Source: JAATGI01 sp036510675 (GTDB lineage: Bacteria > Pseudomonadota > Alphaproteobacteria > ATCC43930 > CGMCC-115725). Taken from it: DNA of 20,201 nucleotides. Positions 14,555 to 20,201 of the stretch are shown here, one piece after another (position 1 is the stretch's first letter; each line of letters opens with the position of its first letter). A model generated the notes under the pieces. It was not told where the DNA came from and ran no database searches. It worked only from the letters and a program-made list of their open reading frames with translations. The stretch covers positions 1 to 20,201 of the forward strand of contig DATCDN010000066.1 of the NCBI GenBank assembly GCA_036510675.1, read 5' to 3'. A program made the position numbers and the translations under genes.

Positions 14555-16288
14555 CTACTTCAATGCATAGACGATCAGCTCGCCCTGATCGGTGGATTGG
14601 GCACTGTATGGTAACCCGTAGGTGAACTGATTGCCGAAGCTGGACAGCGAGCAGCAGCCGGCCTCGACGGCGATATATTGCTTGCCCTTGGCCTCATAGC
14701 TGATGATGCCGCCATTATGGCTGCTGCCGTCATTGTGCTTCCACAGCTCCTTGCCGGTGGTGGCGTCGTAGGCATGGAGCCAGCCCGCCGCGTCCGGCAC
14801 GAACAAGAGATTGCCGGCCGTGGAGATGGTCGAGGCGACGATGCCGGCCTGGTATTTGATCGAGAATTTAAGCTTGCCGGTGATCGGATCGCGGGCATCG
14901 ACATGGCCCCAGGGCTTCTGTCCATTCGGCCCCGTGACGGTGAACTGGGCGCCGACGAAAAGCTGGGCCTGCGGCTCGACGACCGGCGTGGTCTTGGCCA
15001 CTTTTAGGTTCATGCACGCCTCGGCGACCGCGCGATAATAGAGCCCGGTCTTCGGATTATAGGTGCCCGGCGGCCAGCCGATGGCGCCGGTGAAGGACGG
15101 GCAGATGCCCTTATTGTCGCCCAGCGCCTCGCTGGTCCGGCCGATGAGTTCGCCGGTATGCGGGTCGATATTCTTGACGAAGTTGCTGTTCTCGGTCGCG
15201 CGCCAGACATTGGCGATCGACGCGTCGGCCCGGTTATAGACGAAGACATAGCCGCTCTTGTTGGGATGCACGACATATTGCTTGCCGCCCCGGTCGAGCA
15301 TGATGAACTCGCCGACGGCGCTGTCGAAATCCCACAGATCGTGCGGGATCTCCTGGTGATAGAATTTCAGCTTGCCACTATCGGCGTCGAGCGCCACCAC
15401 CGACGAGGTATAGAGATTGGTGCCGGGACGCGAGCCGTCGGTCTTCCAATCCTTGCCCCAATCGAACAAGGGCGCCGGGTTCGAGGTGCCCCACCATACC
15501 GTATTGGTGTTGGGATCGTAGGTGCCGGGCTGCCACGCGCCGCCGCCGCCGGTCTTCCAGCTGTCATTGCCCCAGGTCGCGTGGGTCTTGGCATCGTCGA
15601 CGATGGGATGGAATTCCCACGCCGTCTTGCCGCTGTCGGCATCGACCGCGAAGAGGGTGCCGATGACCGGCCATTCGCCACCCTGGCTGCCGATAAGGAC
15701 CTTGTCCTTCACCGCCAGCGGCGCGCCGGAGAACCCGATGGTCAATTTCTGCGAATTGATCAGCTTGGTATCCCACAGCTTCTTGCCGGTCTTCATGTCG
15801 AGCGCGATCAGCCGGCCGTCGATGGTGCCGACATAGACCTTGCCGTGCGAAATCGCGATGCCGCGATTGTCGGGGCTGTGCGTTTGTTTGGCGATCAGCG
15901 CTTCGTCGAGCTCGGGGAAATAGTTCCAAATCACCTCGCCGGTGGCGCCGTCCAGCGCGAAGACACGGCTATAGGAGCCGCTGTAGTAGAGTACGCCGTC
16001 GACCGCCAGCGGCACCGATTGCAGGCCCCATTTGCTGCGGCCGGGCGTGTGGACCCAGGCGACGTTCAGGTTCTTGACGTTCTTGCTGTTGATCTGGGTG
16101 AGGGCGCTGTAATTGTAATCGAGATAGGAGCCGCGATAGCTCAGCCAGTCTTTGGCGTCCTTGTCGGCATTGTTGAGCATTTGCGCCGACACCGCATCGC
16201 TTTGGGCCATCGCCGGCGTGCCCCCGATGCCGCCCCCCAGCGTGGCGGCGAGCAAGGCCGCCGCCACGATCATCCGCGAACCCGTCAT
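14555..16288 (-). CDS. PQQ-dependent alcohol dehydrogenase (quinoprotein, methanol/ethanol family)
   Basis: A 577-residue periplasmic eight-bladed propeller enzyme that oxidises alcohols using PQQ and a metal. The start at 16288 has GGGGAGGAAC just upstream and gives the signal peptide MTGSRMIVAAALLAATLGGG to AMA (cut near 28). Repeated A-x-D-x-x-T-G-K-x-x-W blade motifs run through it. Likely metal ligands are E205 (GGEWPV), N270 (SNPAP) and D320 (HDLWDFD), with D320 also the catalytic base. D322, two residues on, matches the extra aspartate of lanthanide-type enzymes. The Cys-Cys pair usually found before NRG is absent here (THSPDNRG, 136-143); a different CC occurs at 545-546. First gene of the operon with cytochrome c, binding protein and aldehyde dehydrogenase. 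Confidence 0.92.
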   Translation of the reverse strand: MTGSRMIVAAALLAATLGGGIGGTPAMAQSDAVSAQMLNNADKDAKDWLSYRGSYLDYNYSALTQINSKNVKNLNVAWVHTPGRSKWGLQSVPLAVDGVLYYSGSYSRVFALDGATGEVIWNYFPELDEALIAKQTHSPDNRGIAISHGKVYVGTIDGRLIALDMKTGKKLWDTKLINSQKLTIGFSGAPLAVKDKVLIGSQGGEWPVIGTLFAVDADSGKTAWEFHPIVDDAKTHATWGNDSWKTGGGGAWQPGTYDPNTNTVWWGTSNPAPLFDWGKDWKTDGSRPGTNLYTSSVVALDADSGKLKFYHQEIPHDLWDFDSAVGEFIMLDRGGKQYVVHPNKSGYVFVYNRADASIANVWRATENSNFVKNIDPHTGELIGRTSEALGDNKGICPSFTGAIGWPPGTYNPKTGLYYRAVAEACMNLKVAKTTPVVEPQAQLFVGAQFTVTGPNGQKPWGHVDARDPITGKLKFSIKYQAGIVASTISTAGNLLFVPDAAGWLHAYDATTGKELWKHNDGSSHNGGIISYEAKGKQYIAVEAGCCSLSSFGNQFTYGLPYSAQSTDQGELIVYALK

Positions 16289-16527
16289 CTGTTCCTCCCC
16301 AGGCGGCCAGACGCCGCGCGCTTCCCGTGAATTTTTCCCGCCGACACGCGGAAATATCGCCCGCGATGATGGCAAATCCTCCCGGATTCTACAAGACGAT
16401 AGCGGAGGGCCATATCGAGTAAGATATAGCGATCGGCGACAGCCGCATCGGGCCTATCGCCGTGACTTTCCTGCCGCGCCGCGCCCGCTTAGACTGGCGG
16501 GCAAATCGCGAGAGAGTGGGGAACAGC
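16289..16527. promoter_or_regulatory. Divergent control region of the PQQ operon and glutaryl-CoA dehydrogenase gene
   Basis: 239 bases without a gene separate two divergent starts, so both promoters must lie here. An AT-richer spot at 16411-16428 contains ATATC and GATAT arms (16412-16416, 16423-16427) that could be part of an operator. No convincing -35/-10 pair was found by eye for either direction. Confidence 0.4.
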
Positions 16528-17730
16528 ATGGCTAGCACCGTTGAGGACAAGACACGCGCCGCGCGCGCTCAGTTCGATTGGCGCGATCCGCTGCGGTTCG
16601 AGGACGAGCTCAGCGAGGAAGAGCGCATGATCCGCGACGCGGCGCGCGACTACGCGCAGGACAAGCTAATGCCGCGCATCAAGATGGCGTTCCGCGAGGA
16701 ACGGTTCGATATCGAGGTGATGCGCGAAATGGGCGCGCTGGGCTTCCTCGGCTCGACCCTCACAGGCTATGGCTGCGCCGGCACCTCCTATGTCGCCTAT
16801 GGGCTGATCGCGCATGAGCTCGAGAAGGTCGATTCGGCCTATCGCTCCAGCCTCAGCGTCCAATCCTCGCTGACCATGTATCCGATCCACGCCTTCGGCA
16901 CCGAGGCGCAGAAGCAGGAATACCTGCCGCGCATGGCGACCGGCGAGCTGATCGCCGCCTTCGGCCTAACCGAGCCGGATTTCGGCTCGGATGCCGGCGG
17001 CATGAAGAGCCGCGCCAAGAAGGTGGCGGACGGCTATCTCCTCAACGGCAGCAAGATGTGGATCAGCCACGCCCCGGTCGCCGACGTGCTAGTGATCTGG
17101 GCCAAGGACGACGCGGGTGAGGTGCGCGGCTTCATCCTGGAGCGCGGCATGAAGGGCCTGACCACGCCCAAGATCGAGGGCAAATTCTCTCTCCGCGCCT
17201 CGGCGACGGGCGAAGTCTCGATGCAGGATGTGTTCGTGCCGGAGGAAAACCTGCTGCCCGGCGTCTCGGGGCTGCGGGGGCCGTTCTCGTGCCTCAACAA
17301 TGCGCGCTATGGCATTGCCTGGGGCGCGCTCGGCGCCGCCACCAGCTGCTGGTTCGCGGCGCGCGACTATACGGTCGGGCGCAAGGCGTTCGGCAAGCCG
17401 CTCGCCGCCAACCAGCTCATCCAGAAAAAGCTGGCGGACATGCAGACCGAGATCACGCTCGGCCTCCATGCGTGCCTGCGCCTCGGCCGGCTGATGGACG
17501 AGCACAAGGCGACGCCGGAAATGATCTCGATGCTGAAGCGCAATTCGACCGGCAAGTCGCTCGACATCGCGCGCATGGCCCGCGACATGCATGGCGGCAA
17601 CGGCATCGTCGATGAATACAATGTGATCCGCCATCTCCTCAATCTGGAGACGGTCAACACCTATGAGGGCACGCACGACATCCACGCCCTGATCCTGGGC
17701 CGCGCGCAAACGGGACTGTCTGCGTTCTAG
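16528..17730 (+). CDS. gcdH: Glutaryl-CoA dehydrogenase
   Basis: A 400-residue FAD-dependent acyl-CoA dehydrogenase. It dehydrogenates and decarboxylates glutaryl-CoA to crotonyl-CoA, passing electrons to ETF, in lysine, tryptophan or aromatic acid breakdown. Family-specific marks are YRSSLSVQSSL (105-115), with R106 matching the arginine that holds the glutaryl carboxylate, GLTEPDFGSD (146-155), QLIQKKLADMQTEI, and the end NTYEGTHDIHALILGRAQTG, with E380 as the catalytic base. Length is normal. The ATG at 16528 follows GTGGGGAACAGC; an upstream extension to 16462 is open but not family-like. Identification is strong because these blocks set it apart from other acyl-CoA dehydrogenases. Confidence 0.93.
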   Translation: MASTVEDKTRAARAQFDWRDPLRFEDELSEEERMIRDAARDYAQDKLMPRIKMAFREERFDIEVMREMGALGFLGSTLTGYGCAGTSYVAYGLIAHELEKVDSAYRSSLSVQSSLTMYPIHAFGTEAQKQEYLPRMATGELIAAFGLTEPDFGSDAGGMKSRAKKVADGYLLNGSKMWISHAPVADVLVIWAKDDAGEVRGFILERGMKGLTTPKIEGKFSLRASATGEVSMQDVFVPEENLLPGVSGLRGPFSCLNNARYGIAWGALGAATSCWFAARDYTVGRKAFGKPLAANQLIQKKLADMQTEITLGLHACLRLGRLMDEHKATPEMISMLKRNSTGKSLDIARMARDMHGGNGIVDEYNVIRHLLNLETVNTYEGTHDIHALILGRAQTGLSAF

Positions 17731-17733
17731 CGC

Positions 17734-17763
17734 TCGACATTGTGTAGACAAATTGTCTATACA
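17734..17763 (+). promoter_or_regulatory. brnT promoter and operator palindrome
   Basis: TGTGTAGACAA (17741-17751) and TTGTCTATACA (17753-17763) form an inverted repeat around a single A, with 10 of 11 positions pairing. It overlaps a promoter-like pair, TCGACA (17734-17739) and TATACA (17758-17763), 18 bases apart. BrnA antitoxins repress their own operon, so this is the likely BrnA/BrnTA operator. Transcription would begin close to the A of the brnT start codon. Confidence 0.7.
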
Positions 17764-17767
17764 TCCC

Positions 17768-18034
17768 ATGTTCGAATGGGACGAGGCGAAGCGCGCATGG
17801 ACGCGGTGCGAGCGTGGCCTCGATTTTCTTGCCGCGATCCGAGTGTTCGACGGCCGCCTGGTGTTGAATCTGCCGGTTAACCGTCGCGATGAGGCGCCTT
17901 TCCTGTCAGTCGCCTCGATTGACGGCAAGTTCTATGCGGTTGTTTGGACCTGGCGCGGCGAAAACCGGCGGATCATTTCGTTCAGGAGAGCGAGACGTGC
18001 GGAAGAAACCCAATATCGTGCGGTATACGGTTGA
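17768..18034 (+). CDS. brnT: BrnT family ribonuclease toxin
   Basis: An 88-residue toxin of the BrnT family, a RelE-like ribonuclease that stops translation under stress. The N-terminus FEWDEAKRAWTRCERGLDF, the central FDGRLVL and the C-terminal TWRGENRRIISFRRARRAEE are the family blocks, the last carrying the conserved basic residues. Length is normal (about 90). The ATG at 17768 is the natural start; a TTG at 17753 would add five residues but lies inside the operator. There is no Shine-Dalgarno, which fits a leaderless message. The antitoxin frame begins inside its 3' end (38-base overlap). The toxin frame is intact even though the antitoxin is frameshifted. Confidence 0.88.
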   Translation: MFEWDEAKRAWTRCERGLDFLAAIRVFDGRLVLNLPVNRRDEAPFLSVASIDGKFYAVVWTWRGENRRIISFRRARRAEETQYRAVYG

Positions 18035-18412
18035 AGAAATCGAAGCGATGATCGCGCGCGGCGAAAGTCAGACCGATTGGGCGCGGGGGCGGCGATGACC
18101 GAAGAGGAATTGGAGCGCACAATCGCCGACGATCCCGACGAGGCTGGCATGGTCGTCGATTGGTCCAAGGCGACGACGGAAATGCCGCAGCCGAAGGCGG
18201 TGCTGAACATGCGCGTCGACCGCCGTGTGCTGGATTTCTTCCAGCGCGGCGGTCGCGGCTATCAAACGCGGATCAATGCGGTGCTGAACGCCTTCGTCGA
18301 CGCCCACCAACCCCGCGCCAAAGCGGCGGCTAGGCAGCGGGCGAGAGACGCTGGAGCCGGGTCCCGACCGACAGCGACTGGGTCCAGAAACGGTCGAGGC
18401 GGCGGAACGTGA
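17997..18412 (+). pseudogene. brnA: BrnA family antitoxin, split by a -1 frameshift
   Basis: The first piece starts at GTG 17997 behind AGGAG and reads VRKKPNIVRYTVEEIEAMIA and RGESQTDWARGRR, then stops at 18098. The second piece, in the -1 frame, reads MTEEELERTIADDPDEAG from an ATG at 18095 and continues to the ribbon-helix-helix part KAVLNMRVDRRVLDFF and GYQTRINAVLNAF. A normal BrnA is these two joined. The break is in GGGGG at 18085-18089; sliding back one base on GGG gives WARGAAMTEEEL, as in relatives. The stop and the internal start overlap (ATGA), so the C-terminal DNA-binding half could still be made separately. Past about residue 72 of the second piece the tail is probably read-through over the end of the opposite MarR gene. 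Confidence 0.75.
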
Positions 18413-18809
18413 CGATGGCATGAATCAGGGTCTGCTCGTCGAGCGGGCTCTGGCCGAGCTGCCCCAAATGGCGCTCCACCATCTGCAGCACCAGATTGCG
18501 CACCGCCATGCCCTTATCGGTCAGGCGGACGCGGATCGAGCGCCGGTCATGCAGCGACCGCTGCTGGCTGAGATAGCCATGCTCGGCCAGCTTCTTGACG
18601 TTGTAGGAGACGTTGGAGCCCAGATAGCAGCCCCGCAGCGTCAGCTCGCCGATGGTCATGTCATGATCGCCGACATTGAATAGGATCATGGCCTGCACGT
18701 TATTGACATCGTGCATGCCATTATTTTCCAGTTCAACCTTGACGATTTCGAGGAACTGGCGGTGCAAGCGCTCGGTGAGGGCGATCGCATCGAGATAGGC
18801 GAGCAGCAT
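18330..18809 (-). CDS. MarR family winged-helix regulator, LdtR-like
   Basis: A 159-residue cytoplasmic transcription factor. VNNVQAMILFNVG at 35-47 begins the winged helix. The recognition helix region is GSNVSYNVKKLAEHGYL (64-80) and the wing is SLHDRRSIRVRLTDKG (85-100). This pattern is that of the alphaproteobacterial LdtR group, which controls cell-wall L,D-transpeptidase and stress genes; whether it does so here is unknown. Two ATGs are possible, 18815 and 18809. The second is preferred because GAGG lies six bases before it and touches the first. It is divergent from hemB and its 3' end overlaps the tail of the brnA reading frame. Confidence 0.87.
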   Translation of the reverse strand: MLLAYLDAIALTERLHRQFLEIVKVELENNGMHDVNNVQAMILFNVGDHDMTIGELTLRGCYLGSNVSYNVKKLAEHGYLSQQRSLHDRRSIRVRLTDKGMAVRNLVLQMVERHLGQLGQSPLDEQTLIHAIVTFRRLDRFWTQSLSVGTRLQRLSPAA

Positions 18810-18975
18810 GGACATCCTCGGCGTTCGGGAGAGTTTGTGACTAGGCCCGAACCCTATCCAGCATTGATTAATTTTCCCTTTAATTCGGCCGGTATTTGAG
18901 CCGCCCGCCGCCCAACGACCAGCGCCCAACGACCACCGATTGTCAAGCCGGACCCCGGCCCATATCATCCGGCGC
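18810..18975. promoter_or_regulatory. Divergent control region of the MarR regulator and hemB
   Basis: ATTAA (18867-18871) and TTAAT (18880-18884) are arms of an AT-rich inverted repeat that could be a MarR-type operator. GCCCAACGACCA occurs twice, at 18910-18921 and 18924-18935, as a direct repeat with a 14-base period. No clear promoter could be assigned to either gene. Confidence 0.4.
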
Positions 18976-19989
18976 ATGAGCGACATCCGTCAGCCCCTCG
19001 GCTCCTTCCCCCGCCTGCGCATGCGCCGCAACCGGCGCCACGATTGGTCGCGCCGCCTCAACGCCGAGCATGTTCTTAGCCCCGGCGATCTGATCTGGCC
19101 GGTCTTCATCCATGACGAGCACGCGGCGCGCGCGCCGATTGCCTCGATGCCCGGCATCGACCGGCTGTCGGTCGCGGCGCTGGTCGACGAGGCCGGGCTG
19201 GCGAAATCGCTGGGCATTCCCTTGATCGCGATTTTCCCGGCGACCCCGGCGGCACGCAAATCCGCCAGCGGGGAGGAGGCGCTCAACCCCGAGAACCTGG
19301 TGTGCCGGGCGGTGCGCGCGGTGAAGGCGGCGCATCCCGATCTCGGCGTGCTGTGCGACGTCGCGCTCGACCCGTTCACCACGCATGGCCATGACGGGGT
19401 GCTGGACGCTGATGGCGATGTCGCCAACGACCGCACCGTCGACATCCTGTGCCGCCAGGCGGTGGTTCAGGCCGAGGCCGGCTGTGACGTGATCGCGCCG
19501 TCCGACATGATGGATGGCCGCATCGGCGCCATTCGCGACGCGCTCGACGCCAAGGGCCTGGCGCGGGTGCAGATCATGGCCTATGCCGCGAAATATGCCT
19601 CGGCCTTTTACGGCCCGTTCCGCGACGCCATCGGCTCCAAATCCAATCTCGGCAAGGCCGACAAGCGCACCTATCAGATGGACCCGGCCAATGGCGACGA
19701 GGCGTTGCGCGAGGTCGCGCTCGACCTGGCCGAGGGCGCCGACATGGTCATGGTGAAGCCGGGCATGCCCTATCTCGACATTCTGCGGCGGGTGAAGGAG
19801 CGGTTCGGCGCCCCCACCTTCGTCTATCAGGTCAGCGGCGAATATTCGATGCTGGCGGGCGCCATCGAGCGCGGCTGGCTCGACCCGTCGGCGATGATGG
19901 AGGCGCTGCTCGGGTTCAAGCGCGCCGGCGCCGACGGCGTGCTGACCTACGCCGCCATCGACGCGGCGAAACGACTCAAGGCGGGGTAA
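18976..19989 (+). CDS. hemB: Delta-aminolevulinic acid dehydratase (porphobilinogen synthase)
   Basis: A 337-residue cytoplasmic enzyme that joins two 5-aminolevulinate molecules into porphobilinogen, an early step to haem and corrinoids. The Schiff-base lysines are K206 (YAAKYASAFYGPFRD) and K261 (MVKPGMPYLD). The metal segment reads CDVALDPFTTHGHDG (127-141): aspartates D128, D132 and D140 stand where zinc enzymes have the three-cysteine site, so it is the Mg-type form common in Alphaproteobacteria. QVSGEYSM and the AAIDAAKRL end are standard. The ATG at 18976 gives the usual N-terminus (MSDIRQPLGSFPRLRMRRNR). It is transcribed divergently from the MarR regulator. Confidence 0.96.
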   Translation: MSDIRQPLGSFPRLRMRRNRRHDWSRRLNAEHVLSPGDLIWPVFIHDEHAARAPIASMPGIDRLSVAALVDEAGLAKSLGIPLIAIFPATPAARKSASGEEALNPENLVCRAVRAVKAAHPDLGVLCDVALDPFTTHGHDGVLDADGDVANDRTVDILCRQAVVQAEAGCDVIAPSDMMDGRIGAIRDALDAKGLARVQIMAYAAKYASAFYGPFRDAIGSKSNLGKADKRTYQMDPANGDEALREVALDLAEGADMVMVKPGMPYLDILRRVKERFGAPTFVYQVSGEYSMLAGAIERGWLDPSAMMEALLGFKRAGADGVLTYAAIDAAKRLKAG

Positions 19990-20201
19990 GCGCGTCGATC
20001 CCAACCGCGTTCCCTTTCCCGACGAAGGCCGGGCCCCATGCCAGCGTGGACTCCGGCTTTCGAGCGTGTGAAGGATTCTGGTTTTGGGCGCGGTGGGGTG
20101 TTGAAAGGCCGAGCGATAGTGTGCCGGCGGGGGCGCGGTTGGATTTGGGCGGCCGGTTCGGTGCTTTATGCGGTAGCGGCTGCGATCCTGAGCCGGTGAG
20201 C
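19990..20201. other. Region after hemB with a degenerate repeat, no clear gene
   Basis: 20028-20065 holds an imperfect inverted repeat (CGACGAAGGCCGGG against CTCCGGCTTTCGAGCG) related in its core to the hairpin arms at 11704-11779; it may help end the hemB transcript. A GTG at 20098 opens a 33-codon frame ending at 20199 with a short hydrophobic stretch (WIWAAGSVLYAVAAAIL), but it lacks a Shine-Dalgarno and is not trusted as a gene. Confidence 0.4.

Noticed and set aside
1..20201. CRISPR array, tRNA or rRNA genes, attachment sites
   Set aside because: No regularly spaced direct repeats, tRNA-like cloverleaf ends or rRNA stretches were recognised; the repeats present are palindromic and dispersed.

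Overview
The window looks like a piece of an alphaproteobacterial chromosome. Signs are its high GC, densely packed coding, a MarR regulator of the LdtR type found in Alphaproteobacteria, an Asp-rich (Mg-type) HemB, and TauT/THI5-type ABC genes. Genus cannot be fixed from the sequence alone. No tRNA, rRNA, CRISPR array or complete insertion sequence was seen.

Layout. (1) 1-752, minus strand: the start of an exported protein and a DedA-family membrane protein. (2) 901-4293, plus strand: an acyl-CoA gene set made of a class III CoA-transferase, a crotonase-fold protein that lacks both classical hydratase glutamates, an orphan ParD-type antitoxin three bases later, and a zinc-free MDR oxidoreductase. 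(3) 4309-4448 is a palindromic intergenic repeat, followed by a 1047-residue SAM-cyclase-ATPase-TPR signalling protein. (4) 7625-8144 holds no intact gene. It contains repeat halves and the 5' remnant of an IS481-like transposase. (5) 8145-10300: an ABC permease with an unusual N-terminal membrane extension and a THI5/NMT1-like binding protein, without an ATPase gene, closed by a clear intrinsic terminator. (6) 10384-10524 is a second full copy of the palindromic repeat, then a zinc alcohol dehydrogenase. (7) 11670-11846: a convergent intergenic region with nested inverted repeats, including a perfect 30-bp pair of arms. (8) 16288-11846, minus strand: an operon of PQQ-dependent alcohol dehydrogenase, cytochrome c, XoxJ/MxaJ-like periplasmic binding protein and aldehyde dehydrogenase. 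(9) 16528-17730: glutaryl-CoA dehydrogenase. (10) 17741-18412: a BrnT/BrnA toxin-antitoxin locus with a good operator palindrome and a frameshifted brnA. (11) An LdtR-like MarR regulator (minus) divergent from hemB (plus), then about 210 bases of apparently non-coding sequence with a degenerate repeat.

How the genes fit together. The minus-strand operon reads as a periplasmic alcohol-oxidation module: PQQ enzyme to cytochrome c, with the aldehyde product taken to the acid by the cytoplasmic aldehyde dehydrogenase. The convergent zinc alcohol dehydrogenase may act on related substrates. The CoA-transferase, crotonase homologue and glutaryl-CoA dehydrogenase point to breakdown of organic or dicarboxylic acids. 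The most unusual points are the split brnA at a run of five G, the catalytically altered crotonase, the D-x-D (possibly lanthanide-using) PQQ enzyme without the canonical Cys-Cys pair, the orphan parD embedded in a metabolic operon, and the family of dispersed palindromes at gene borders.
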